Of a DNA stretch of 64,000 nt, positions 21,616-32,900 are shown piece after piece (positions within the stretch are counted from its first letter, which is position 1; every line of letters starts with the position of its first letter). The notes under the pieces are model-generated. The model saw nothing but the letters and a program-made list of their open reading frames with translations, was not told the DNA's origin and did no database searches. Location of the stretch: positions 2,604,001 through 2,668,000 of the forward strand of contig CADCSX010000006.1 in the NCBI GenBank assembly GCA_902805475.1. Direction: 5' to 3'. The position numbers and the translations under genes are program-made. This stretch comes from Entonaema liquescens. Lineage: Eukaryota > Ascomycota > Sordariomycetes > Xylariales > Xylariaceae.

Positions 21616-22161
21616 CTAGGAAAAAGCCAACGTGAATCCAATAAGAGAACAAACCAGACCTGGTAGTTCAGCAACAAAGCCTCGCACTACATTCATGCTC
21701 ACCCAATCAGCCATGGCAGTAGTGTTGTCCTTGCCCTTATCGGCATCGACTTTGGTTTCGTCCATGACCACATTAATGAGGGCGATGTCGCGGGGTGCAA
21801 ATGCGAAATGCAAAGCATTGAACACCGCGCTGGCAACGTACCAATACGCGGCAACGCCCTGCTTCCCCGAGACAAATAAACCGACGATATCTGAGCTAGA
21901 AAGGCTAAAACTGCCATTTTGGAAACTGATGTTGGCAATGGCGGTGCCGATGCTCAGAGAATATAGCGTCGCGGTTAAGGCCATGCTATACGGAGCAAAA
22001 GACTTGATGTGCGCAAGCAGGAGACGATTAGCTTGCGGTCGTAAGCTGGCCTGGGGAGTGCCAAACGGTCGGAAGTACATGTCTTCACAAATTGTCATCG
22101 TAACCGCCGCGGTTGAGGCGAGCAAAGGTGCTGCGCGGAAGAGAATAAAACTGGATGCCAT
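21616..22161 (-). CDS. Four-helix membrane protein, paralogue B
   Basis: Single exon, 181 aa. Hydrophobic segments occur at the N terminus (LFRAAPLLASTAAVTMT), in the middle (YSMALTATLYSLSIGTAIA), in WYVASAVFNALHFAFAP and at the C terminus (LPGLVCSLIGFTLAFS). A charged loop with several Asp/Lys precedes the last helix. It shares its layout and several motifs with the 159-aa protein at 15975-16454, from which it has diverged strongly. The resemblance to DUF1772/anthrone-oxygenase-like cluster proteins is structural only. It lies between the exporter and the EthD gene inside the cluster, so a role in tailoring, membrane tethering or self-protection is plausible but unproven. Confidence 0.75.
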   Translation of the reverse strand: MASSFILFRAAPLLASTAAVTMTICEDMYFRPFGTPQASLRPQANRLLLAHIKSFAPYSMALTATLYSLSIGTAIANISFQNGSFSLSSSDIVGLFVSGKQGVAAYWYVASAVFNALHFAFAPRDIALINVVMDETKVDADKGKDNTTAMADWVSMNVVRGFVAELPGLVCSLIGFTLAFS

Positions 22162-22727
22162 CGCGAGTATTAGGTTTGTGCAATTGAGGTGTGATGAGAT
22201 GCTGCCAAGGCAATGTTGTGTGTTTCTCGACTTTTTGACTGAAGTTGGTGGGGAGTTGAGTGTAAGTCGAAGCGGAATGAAATAAGTTGATCAGGTACCT
22301 ATAATTTAGGTGTTAGGAGGTACCCTAAGGTAGCAAGTAAAGTAAGAGGCCGATTAAGCAGTGTCAGAAGGCCAAGCCAACCGGTATAATTAGGTACCAG
22401 ATACCTACCTAAGTACAAAGTAGGCAAACAATTCAAATTCAATTGATTTATTTTCATAAATGATCCGTCCCACCCCTTTTGAATCTTGTCCCTTACACGA
22501 CATAATCCATCACTACAGCAACTTCACTTTCCGAAAGCCCTCCAAAAGCAGTGTGACCATTATACCATTATCTTATGCAAGTCACATTGAAGTAGTTAAT
22601 AGGAACGAAGATCTCGATCGGGTTGATGAACCCAGTAAGTGATATTGGCAGAAATAATTTACCCCCCTCATAAGAATAATCAAACCGTAGGTCAGGGTAC
22701 ATTCCGACGTGTCAGCCCTCCAACGCC
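22162..22727. other. Intergenic region inside the cluster
   Basis: About 570 nt between the start of the membrane-protein gene and the end of the EthD gene, both on the minus strand. It carries the membrane-protein promoter and a TAGGTACC/TACCTACC motif patch near 22390-22415. A plus-strand frame at 21632-22285 is the shadow of the membrane-protein gene. Confidence 0.5.
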
Positions 22728-23217
22728 TCAATCTGTTGTGGGAGTGTTCAAAATTTCACCCTTGTCCAAGTATACAACTTCATACCCGATTTGGATCGAG
22801 GCTCTTGAAGTATCAATCCACGCCTGCTCGGGCTCGGTTGCCCGGGAATTGAACTCGGGGTCTGACATCAGGTTTACAACGTTTTCCAGACTGGGAGCGT
22901 AGTAGTTAAGCACCGCATCGTAGTCATCAACCTTGTAGCCGGGTTTCGCAGCAAGCAACGCCTCGAGCGGACCGCGAGATGCAGAAGGTAGAAAATACTA
23001 TCATGTAACCCCAAGATCAACTCTCGTTCAAGAGTGCAATATGTATCAAGGGAGGGGATTTACAAACCATCGTCCAGCGAATGAAGCCGTGCTTCTTTAC
23101 CAACCCGACATATCGAGGTACCTGTTCCTCTTTGCACCACTTGACGAAGTCTTCCTCGGATACTCCTTCCTTCCGCCAGTGCTGGACAGTGACTTTAACG
23201 AGTTGAGTCTCTGGCAT
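22728..23217 (-). CDS. EthD-domain dimeric alpha/beta-barrel protein
   Basis: Two exons, 23217-23068 and 22997-22728, separated by a 70-nt intron with a GTTTGT donor, giving 139 aa. The protein fits the EthD family (PF07110), whose ferredoxin-like fold dimerises. Fungal members in polyketide clusters act as decarboxylases, cyclases or oxygenase helpers. Visible features are the first strand (QLVKVTVQHWRKEG), the helix EEDFVKWCKEEQVPRYVGLV, the YYAPSLENVVNLMSDPEF helix and the final strand IGYEVVYLDKGE. The small size and lack of a signal peptide fit a soluble cytosolic enzyme. It is in tandem with the hydrolase and enoyl reductase. EthD proteins are usual in aromatic polyketide clusters and less usual beside a PKS-NRPS, so its reaction here is open. 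Confidence 0.8.
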
Positions 23218-23676
23218 ATTGACGTGATGTTACTTGTAAGATCAGGAGTTGGTGACTGCAAACTATCGTCTTACCGTGTTGGTTTCTTTGCTCCTTTTGT
23301 ATATTCTTACATGTAGGCATGCAGCACTACGTCGGATGATTTATAATGACGAGGAGTCGGATGGTTTTATCAGATATTGGAGTGCCTTTGGTCCGTGTGT
23401 AACCAACAGCCTGCATTCACAGATGTCAAAACAATCGTCCGATAGTAGATGTTTCTTGTGAACCCAACGTAGGGAGGGGTTGTTTTTTATGTAGGTGTTT
23501 GGAGCAATTTCAACAAGCCTGGGATGGGTTGAGCGAGGCAACCATCGCGCACTTAGAAATAGGGGTATCATAGAGAATTTCAAGCATTTTGGTATCTCAA
23601 TTAGGTATTTATACCTAGTACTCATTAGGTGCATGAAATTTGCGTGGTATATGGGACTTTCCCCCCTATTTCACAC
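23218..23676. other. Intergenic region inside the cluster
   Basis: About 460 nt between the EthD start codon and the hydrolase stop codon, both on the minus strand. It should contain the EthD promoter. The short frames on both strands have no recognisable family. Confidence 0.5.
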
Positions 23677-25254
23677 TCATTTCGTACTATTAGCATTAAT
23701 ATCCGCCCTTCGAACCCCAAATACTTGGTCAAGCCAACCAAAAAGCTTGACATGATAATGCGATATTGCTGCCATTTTTGCCTGTAAGGAACCTTGACCT
23801 AGCGTAGTTGGCTCCCAGAGCTGTTTGTCGCCGTCACTCAACGAAGTAAGCCCATTATAGATGCGATGAGTTTCCAGTGGATAGAAAGTGTCCCGAGCTC
23901 CAGTCACAAGAACAGGACACTTGATTTTAGGAAGTATAGCTTCTTCTCCCTCGGGCTCTAGAGTGTATTTCTCGAAACGATGAAACGCAGCGGACGGCGA
24001 ACTCGTCCCGAATGTGAGCGTGCTGTGCCCGAATTCTAATCGAGACTGGAAATTGACCTTTCCAATTAGATTCAGCAAGAAGTCTGCGACGCCGTCGCTC
24101 AGATATTTCCAGAAGAACGGGGTTCGGGATCGTACGACGAGACCGAAGTCGTAGAAGCTATCGCTACAAACACATGCCTTGATTCTAGGATCCGTAGCCC
24201 CGCGTAGTGCGAAATAACCGCCCATAGAAGCCCCGACCAGGGCTATCCTCGAGAGGTCCAGATTCCATTCCGGATGCTCTCCTACTACCTGGAAAACATG
24301 GTCAAGAACGGCAGAAATCACCACCTCCCAGTCCGTCCGCATATGTAGATTATCTCGGCGAAGTGAGACGCCCTGCCCAGGGCCATCAAATGTCAAAGCT
24401 GCATATCCACGCGTGCGGGCTCCTGCAGGGGCCAAGTAGTACAGCTCTTCCTGAGTAGAGTCAAACCCACCCGTGTTCAACACAATAGGAATCTTCTCAT
24501 CGTTTCCTGGAGGACCTTTTGGTAGAAAGAGATATGCCGGTAATTTAGACTTCTCGTATGGAACATCCAGAAAATGTACCGGACTATCAAAGAGCGCACA
24601 TGCGTTCTTGAAATTCTCTACCGACTTCGTAATCAGGCCTAATAAACGCGGGTCCTGCGGTTGAACGTGAAGCATGCTTATATGGAGTTAGTCATAAAAT
24701 TGGTAAGGATATAATTGTTCTCATACAATTCACTCGCTCGCCGGTAATTACTTGATCGTAGGTAAGCCCATCTAGCAGCCTCGACATCGCCCAAAGCCGC
24801 TGCTTCTTTGGCCAAATCTTCCGAAACATCAGCAGCGTCTGACCATGCGCGAAACCAACTCTCGGCGTCGTTGTGCTTTATCTTAGATGCTGCCTCTACG
24901 CACTCCCCTATATCAGAGCCATGCATCGGCGCCATACCAAGGATCCGCACATATTCGAAATGGAAGAAATCTGTCGCGGGTGTCCCTTTCATTATGAAAC
25001 GTAAGAGACGAATAATATGATAGTACTGTTTTGATGTCGAATGACAGGGCTCGATCGATATCGAAGCGCAGATGAGAAAAATGAAGTTTGCGCCATGAAT
25101 CCCTTCTATTAAGTGAGAATGCATCTGAAAACTCTCCGAACGTCGTATTGCGATCGGTCCATTTCCGTGCCTTGGTCAATATCAGCTTGGCATCTAGTGA
25201 ATCCCCGAAGCCTAGTCGGGGCGTTTTTAATTTCGTGAAGAGATGTAACCCCAT
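23677..25254 (-). CDS. Alpha/beta hydrolase of PKS-NRPS clusters
   Basis: Resembles the hydrolases conserved with cytochalasan-type PKS-NRPSs (CcsE, MycC and the ORFZ of ACE1-like clusters), which act around the released aminoaldehyde on the way to the pyrrolinone. Exon 1 runs 25254-24727; a 50-nt intron with a CTAAC branch site leads to exon 2, 24676-23677. The expected length is about 508 aa. An N-terminal cap region (EYVRILGMAPMHGSDIGECV) precedes the hydrolase fold with HGG-like NTGGF, DGPGQG and the nucleophile elbow GASMG (Ser about 326). The acid is likely in TGARDTFYP and the His in ISHYHV. Exon 1 changes frame near 24990-25010: the sequence has one base too many, next to a short T run on the coding strand. 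Taken at face value the protein would stop after about 113 residues. Confidence 0.85.
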
Positions 25255-25481
25255 AGCCTCTCATTTATATGTCAACCCTGGACATAATACGTCATTCAGT
25301 AAAGCCACCGATCTCAAGTTCTCACGATCTCTTCCGCCTACTTGGAGTTCAGTATAACTCCGTACATACTGACACATGATTAGATGCTAGAGAAACATGG
25401 TATATCAAGCCAGTATATACCGGAAGAGTGGTTTGAAAGTTGACAATATAATTAATTATAGGCTCATAGCATAGTAATTGG

Positions 25482-26584
25482 TTATCTTAAGGGGTACACC
25501 AGCTTTGATCCTTTAACCTGGCCTTTTCGGACATCCTCAATCCCAGTTTGAAGCGCTTCCAGCCCACCATCTCGTAGTTGTATACGCGGCGCTTGCAGAA
25601 GGCGCTGCTCAATCAGCCTCTCTACTATAGGACTGAATCTTTCTGCCAGTTCGCGGTCAAGAGGTTGTGCTCGGCGGCCATATACGCCAGCAAGCCTGAC
25701 GGGTTCGCCGAATATGGTCAAGGCAAGCACCCAGTCTGCATATATATCCCGACGACTGTACTTTACCAGCATTGATGGGGGGTCTAATGCAGTATATCTA
25801 CCACCTGATGTCCCCATCGCTTCGTAACACATCCGCATTGTTTCCGAACTGGTGACACAGTCTAAAGCGTAAGAGAGAGAATTCTTGGTATAATTGCGAA
25901 TTTCCGCTCCACATGTTGGGCTATGATAATCGAAAGTCATCACAGCACCCATAGATTCCACTAGCTGCCTATTTTCTGGAGAGCAAGTGGCTATTGGTTT
26001 TAAGCCCGACCTGCATATTGCATTTATAAGCTGAAGACTACAATATGAGAGAGGCAAGCCTACAATCTGAGCAATTGGATTGCCATAAGCCCTGTGGCGG
26101 TAGCGCCACCCGAAACCAAAACATAATCCGGAGTTTTGGCAGGATAATCAGGCAAAGGAAGTTCCAGAGTCCGATATAAGGAACAACAAGCCGTTGCGAT
26201 GGCAGTCGGAAATGTTGAAGCTTCTTCAAAAGTCATCCAGGAAGGTATGTGGCAGGCAAGACCGTCGGTCGCAAGGGCATACTCAGAAAATGCTCCTGTG
26301 GATGTGTCGTCTGGGTTGAGCCCAAATGCCATGCAAAATACTCGGTCGCCCTTTTTGAATCTATAAACATCTTCGCCAGTTTTGACGACTTCGCCCGCGA
26401 AATCAAAACCCCCTATAGATCCCTGTGCGGGAGAGTAGTCGATCGTCTTTGCATCAGCTGGATTAATGGCAACAGAGGCAACCTTACAGAGCATCATGCC
26501 GGGCTGCGGAGAAGGGATCTCTAGATCATTGACAAGTTTGTACCGCCCGACGGACGAACTGACTAATGCCTTGCGTGTCTTCAT
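25482..26584 (-). CDS. Trans-acting enoyl reductase
   Basis: Two exons, 26584-26064 and 26010-25482, with a 53-nt intron (GTAGGC donor), giving 349 aa, the normal length for this family. It is a medium-chain dehydrogenase/reductase like LovC, CcsC and TenC, which dock on an iterative PKS lacking its own ER and reduce selected enoyl intermediates with NADPH. The GroES-like N-terminal half (residues 1-145) contains NPADAKTIDYSPAQGSIGGFDFAGEV. The Rossmann half has VSGGATATGLMAIQLL, with the splice point in this region. The C terminus ends GQVKGSKLVYPL. No zinc-binding residues of true alcohol dehydrogenases are present, as expected. It is divergent from the PKS-NRPS across a 370-nt promoter, which suggests co-regulation. 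Confidence 0.92.
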
Positions 26585-26954
26585 GGGGATTGTTGGTAGG
26601 TACTAACCAGGAAAAAAAAATCTTGATCTCATCAGGAATTTTTCACTAACCGCAGATCCACAGGACTTGAAGAATAAGCCCTTAATCATGAGGCATACAT
26701 CGGTAGATTGCTTAGGTCGTTGTAATACGAAGTGTTCAATAAAGCGCCGGCTATATTAGCTTCGGAAGAGTCGGTACATTTGCTACGTCCTCGAAAGTTA
26801 CCGATCTCCTAGTACCTCTAAGTACAGTGAGAAAATGGCACGAGTAACTGACTACCTACCTATCTACCTCCGCCAACCCCATGTTCCTCCAAGGCGGTCT
26901 TTCGATTCATGAAACTATTAGGTTGAACAGCTACCTATACGCTATGGTCGAGAG
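26585..26954. promoter_or_regulatory. Bidirectional promoter, enoyl reductase and PKS-NRPS
   Basis: This 370-nt divergent intergenic region must serve both core biosynthetic genes. It contains TATA-like CTATATTAG near 26751, an inverted repeat TCGT-N6-ACGA at 26717-26730, and an ACCTACCTATCTACC tract near 26861. No exact TCG(N5)CGA site was found by eye. Confidence 0.7.
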
Positions 26955-26958
26955 ATGA
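26944..26958 (+). promoter_or_regulatory. Four-codon uORF overlapping the PKS-NRPS start
   Basis: ATG-GTC-GAG-AGA-TGA starts 11 nt before the first PKS-NRPS ATG, and its TGA overlaps that ATG (the bases read ATGATG). If the transcript starts upstream of 26944, ribosomes would meet this uORF first and would need leaky scanning or reinitiation to make the synthetase. Confidence 0.45.
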
Positions 26959-29900
26959 TGGCGCAAAAGGGCTCCAAGACGGAGCCGATTGCTATCGTAG
27001 GCAGTAGCTGCCGCTTTCCGGGCAACGCAAACACCCCCTCGCAATTATGGAATCTTCTACGAGATCCCTACGACCTGTCGATAAAGATCCCATCTACCAG
27101 ATTCAGGGTAGACGGCTTTTATCATGAGGATGGGGAGCACCGCGGTGTGAGAATACCACGAGAACCTCTGCGTCTTGTACCCACGCGTCTAACTAACTAC
27201 TATAGAGTTCGAATGTAACGCACTCCTATATTCTGCAGGATAACGTTCAGATGTTCGATTATGACTTCTTTGGAATCCACCCAAGGGAAGCAGAGTCCAT
27301 GGATCCCCAACAGAGGATCCTCTTGGAGATAGTCTACGAGAGCCTTGAAGCGGCTGGGTATTCGATACATGACTTAGGTGGAAGTCCTACAGGGGTGTTT
27401 GTTGGCCAGATGACAGATGACTATTACGCATTGCTGCTTCGAGATGTGGATAATGCGCCTCAACATACCTCCACTGGTATTTCTCGGTCTATGATGGCTA
27501 ATCGTGTTTCCCATTTCTTTAATTGGAAAGGGCCGTCTCTAGGAATCGACACGGCATGCTCTTCTAGTCTTGTCGCCTTACATCAAGCCGTACAGTCGCT
27601 GCGCAATGGCGAGTCTCAGATGGCTATTGTGGCAGGGGTGAACCTTATTCTAGGTCCTGAGAATTATATCTTCGAATCAAGTGTAAGTTACTCCTTGTCC
27701 AAGTAGACGTCTTTGGCAAAGTAAATGAGCCGGCTTACAATCTTTCCGCCTAGCTGCATATGCTTTCTCCAACAGGGCGGTCTCGCATGTGGGACTCGAA
27801 TGCAGACGGCTATGCCAGAGGTGAAGGATTTGCCGCTGTTCTGGTTAAAACACTTAAACAAGCACTCGCAGATGGTGATCACATAGAGTGCATCATTAGG
27901 GAAACGGGAGTCAATCAAGATGGCCGCACGCCTGGCATTACCATGCCCAGTGCTACATCGCAATGTGCGCTAATAAAGTCAACATATAATAAGTGCGGAT
28001 TAGATTGCGAAAAGGCAGAGGATCGTTGTCAATACTTCGAGGCTCATGGAACTGGGACGTTGGCTGGAGACCCTAAAGAAGCAGAGGCAATAAGAGATGC
28101 ATTCTTTCCAGTCGACTGTGATAGCAATTCAGAATCTCAACAGAAGAACTTATACGTTGGATCGGTGAAAACGATAATAGGCCACTCAGAAGGAGCAGCA
28201 GGCCTTGCAGGATTACTCAAAGCTTCGCTTGCGATACAGCATGGAATGATTCCCCCGAACATGCACTTTAACCAGTTGAATCCTGCGATAGAACCATTTT
28301 ACCAAAAATTGTGTGTACCATCGAAATTAACACCGTGGCCTGAGTTATCACCAAATATACCAAGACGCGCAAGCGTGAACAGCTTTGGATTTGGGGGCAC
28401 TAACGCACATGTCATAATAGAGAGCTGGGAGGGCAGATCAACCCTTGGCCCCCGCATAACCCCTTTGTCAGAACAGTCACCCAAAGCTGGTGGACCTCTG
28501 GTCATATCTGCTAAGTCCGAGCACACTCTCACCAGGACGGTTGCTTCCCTCTCTCGAGCGCTGAAGTCTCCCGAAAAAATCAACCTCGCGGATTTGAAAT
28601 GGACCTTGCAATGCCGTCGAACCGAGTTCGAGTTCAAAGCAGCCTTTTCAGCGGAGGATGGAAACCTACTTGCTCAGAAACTGGACGCCACACTTGAGAA
28701 GACCGGCACAGACGAGGAATCGCATTTCTCTACTCGCGCGATTCAAGTTTCGACCCATCGACCTGCTCGTCTGCTTGGCATATTCACAGGCCAGGGAGCA
28801 CAATGGCCAGCTATGGGAGCTAGCCTGTATAGGAGCTCTCAGCACTTCCGCAGGTCGCTTGAGCAACTCGAGAACTCGTTGAGCACGATCGAGGATGGCC
28901 CAACATGGTCTTTAATAGAGGAATTAATGGCGCCGGCTGATGTCTCAAGAATCCACCATGCCGAATTCTCCCAGCCCTTAACTACTGCGTTACAGATTTC
29001 CCTAATCGACTTGTTGAAAGCTTCCGGGATTTCATTCAGTGCAGTTGTTGGCCACTCATCCGGAGAAATTGCTGCTGCATACGCTGCAGGGTACCTTGAG
29101 GCTTCCGACGCCATCTTGATTGCCTATTATCGGGGATTGCATTCAAAGCCCAAACAGTCTGGCAGGAGTGGGAAAATGATGGCCGTAGGGATGAGTTTCG
29201 AAGAAGCCGAGAAGTTCTGCCAGCGTACTCAGTTCCTGGGCCGAATAAAGGCTGCCGCTAGTAACTCAAGAACAAGCACCACGCTCTCCGGAGACTCGGA
29301 TGCTATTGACGAGGCATATAGAATAATGAATGAGACACAAGTCTTCGCAAGGGTTCTTAAAGTCGATATGGCGTATCATTCACATCACATGGAAGCCTAT
29401 GCTGAAAGCTATCTTAACTCTCTTAGACGATGCGACATTCGACCCCTGAGATCAGAATCCGACGGCGGCTGCAGTTGGCTGTCAAGCGTAAACGGCCCGA
29501 ATGGGAAGAGCGCTGGTATATATGATAGCCTAAAGGGTACTTACTGGGTCGATAACATGGTGAAACCAGTGTTGTTTTCTCAAGCTATAGCGAGGGCCGT
29601 GGAGGAAGAATACTGTTTCGATCTTGCTCTCGAAGTCGGGCCACACCCCGCTCTCAAAGGTCCTGTTTTAGATACGCTCAAAAGTTTGACTGGGGTTGAT
29701 ATTCCCTATGGTGGCGTCTTGAGAAGAGATGAGGACGATATGGTTTCGTTTTCCGACGCTTTGGGCTTCATTTGGAAAAATCTTTTACCATCGCCTGTCG
29801 ATTTCGATGGCTTTAGAAAGGCTTGCGAAGGTGAGAATTCGCTTAGCCCCCGAGTTCAAAAGGGGCTACCACCATACAGCTGGGACCACGATAGGGCTCT

Positions 29901-32900
29901 TTTTAAGGAGTCCAGGATGTCCCAGAAGTTTCGTTCTCGCGAAGGCCCTATTCACGAACTGCTCGGCACGGTAACAACAATTGGCAACAAGCAAGAAATG
30001 CACTGGCGAAACATCTTAACGCTTCGCGATATAGAATGGTTGCGGGGTCATCGATTCCAAAACCAGGTCGTTTTCCCGGCAGCCGGGTACGCTTCGATGG
30101 CCGTTGAGGCCGCAAGTCGAATGGTCGAGAGACACCAGCTAATACAATTAATCGAATTGCACGACCTTAACTTCCATCATGCGGTTACCATCGACGAGTA
30201 CTCTGCTGGAATAGAATTGCATTTTATGATAAGGCGTACGCATATAGAGAAGGATCACATAAAAACATCGTACTCATGTTATAGTTCCCCCGTTGACGCT
30301 ACCATCGAAGAACCCGAACAGTTGGTTTTTACCGGCCATGCGATTGTAATGTTGGGTACTCCTGAACATGACGTTCTGCCAAGGAGGACGCCGCCACGAC
30401 TTCCATTAGTAAATGTTGATCCTGCCCGTTTTTATTTATCAATGAGTAAGATCGGCCTTGACTATTCAGACGAATTTCGAGTAAAATCAATCAAAAGACG
30501 ACTACATGCTTCTACGGTTGCCATAAGAGAAACCCGAAATAGTAGTTTGCGGATTCATCCCGTCATGCTCGATGCCGCTTTTCACGGCCTTTTTGTTGCT
30601 TTTTCTTACCCAGGCGACGACAGATTATGGACACACTACTTGCCTACTAGTATTTCAAGGATTGCTGTTAACTTCTTTTGTCATGAGAAAGGGAACAGAC
30701 CCAACTTGACAGCAGATTGCCATATTGAAGAGGCATCAACCAGAAGCATCTGCGGAGATATTGGCATTTTTGATACTGACAACAGCGAGTGTGTAGTCCA
30801 AGTGCGCGGCTTGGTATGCTCCTCTTTCACGAGGCCAAGCGCTGAAGATGATCGCAGACTCTTCGCACGGACAATATGGAAAAGAGATGTATCATCTGGA
30901 TTGGAGCTTGAAGACTGCTTGGACGATATTGGGGGCGGTGAAGGGGACGAAATATATGATATTTGCGAAAGGAGTGCTTATTTTTACCTTAGACGACTCC
31001 GCGAGGAAATCACTCGGGATGAGATTCCAACCATTGAGTGGCATTTCCGGTGCCTTCTACAATGGGCTTTCGATGATCTGCTTCCCACAATTGAGAAGGG
31101 ACTGCACCCTCATATCAAGAGCGAGTGGGCGTTTGATGCCCTTGATGATGTTACAAGATGGAAGACGAAATATGCCGATATAATTGACCTCCAGTTAATT
31201 CATGTACTGGGTGAAAACTTCCCGGCAATAGTGCGTGGTCAACTATCTCCCTTACAGTTGCTATTCGAAGGAAATAGGCTCACGAAAATGTACACGGAGG
31301 GTGTGGGTGCAAAGCAAGCGAACGCAAGACTTGGAGGCTTCGTGGATCAACTTACGCATCGTTACCCTGCCATGCGGGTTCTTGAAATAGGAGCGGGAAC
31401 TGGCGCGGCGACCGCTGCGGCTCTGAGCAACATCAAAACTGGGTTCAAGTCGTACACATTTACCGATATTTCCTCTGGATTTTTCGAGAATGCTAGGGAG
31501 AAGTTTCTCAAATATGGAGAAACAATAAACTATAAGGTGCTCGATATCGAACAATGTCCATTAGAACAAGGATTCAAACAAGAATCCTTCGATCTTATCA
31601 TCGCGTCCAATGTGCTCCATGCAACTAAGAGGTTGTCAACAACATTACAGAATTGCAGGAAGCTTCTAAGACCTGGTGGTCATATTGCGTTATTAGAAGC
31701 CACCAGCGAGACACTCCGGACACAGTTTATCTTCTCTTGTTTGCCTGGCTGGTGGCTTGGACGTGAAGATGGAAGGCCACGCCATCCGACCATCTCAGAA
31801 ATACAGTGGGACTCAATCCTGCTTGAAAATGGTTTCTCGGGGGTGGATCAAGCATACAGAGCCTTGGAAGGCAACTCAAAGTACACCTTCTCTACTATGA
31901 TAAGTCAAGCAGTGGATCAAAGGATCGAGGTGTTAAGGGAGCCACTCACCAACGCTCAAGGCGTCGTACAGCTTGAGAATCTTGCGATAATAGGCGGCCA
32001 GACGCCCCAGTCAACCGAGTTGGTCGCTACTGTTCAGAAGCTACTTCAACCGTTCGCGTTAAGGGTTAGTGTGTTCGAAACGCTGGAGGATGTTGAAGCC
32101 ATTAGTTTGGAAGTTGGAAGTGTGGTTCTCTGCTTATCGGACTTGGATGAACCAGCTCTTAAGCACCCAAGTCCCGAGAGGATCTCGTCGATACAGACAC
32201 TCTTGAGTCAGGGGAAACATATCCTATGGACAACTCGAGGTTGTCGGGCTGAAGATCCCTATGCCAACATGAGTGTGGGGATGGGCCGGTCGGTTATGCT
32301 AGAGTATCCTCATACGCAATTGCAATTCGTGGATGTTGACTCATGTCAGAAGAACGGCCAAAGTTCAGTATTGCTTTCCGAACTTCTCTTACGAATGGTG
32401 TGTCTGAGCTATCCCGACTTTGACTCCGTGCATTGGAGTAAGGAATCCGAGATTGCCATTGAGAAGGGTGCTATATACCTTCCAAGAGTGCTCCCAGATA
32501 TTCCATTAAATGAAAGAATTAACTCCGAGAGAAGAGCCATCAAAAAAACAGTATCACCAACATCTACCCCTGTCGTATTGTTGGACAGGGCTGGTTCCAT
32601 GTCGCTCGAAGAGGCGGTGGTTTCAACTCACAATAATTTCGGCGACCTTGACATCAAAGTCGAGTTATCCTCGCTTTTCGCATTCATTACCACTGATGGC
32701 CAATATCTACACGTATGTCTAGGGGAAGATCAAGAGTCCCGTCGAAAAGTCATTGCTCTTTCTCCAGTCAACGGCTCGTTAGTCAAAGTAACCGCAAACG
32801 ACGTATTAGACTGGGCTACACAGGAAGCAGACGATCAAGCATTGATTTATGTGCTTGCGACAGTGGTTTCCGAGAGTCTCTCATTCAATATTACAGGTAC

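Noticed and set aside
24990..25060. Intron explaining the hydrolase frame change
   Set aside because: The one candidate tested (GTACTA donor to an AAAG acceptor, 41 nt) has the wrong phase; a one-base indel fits better.
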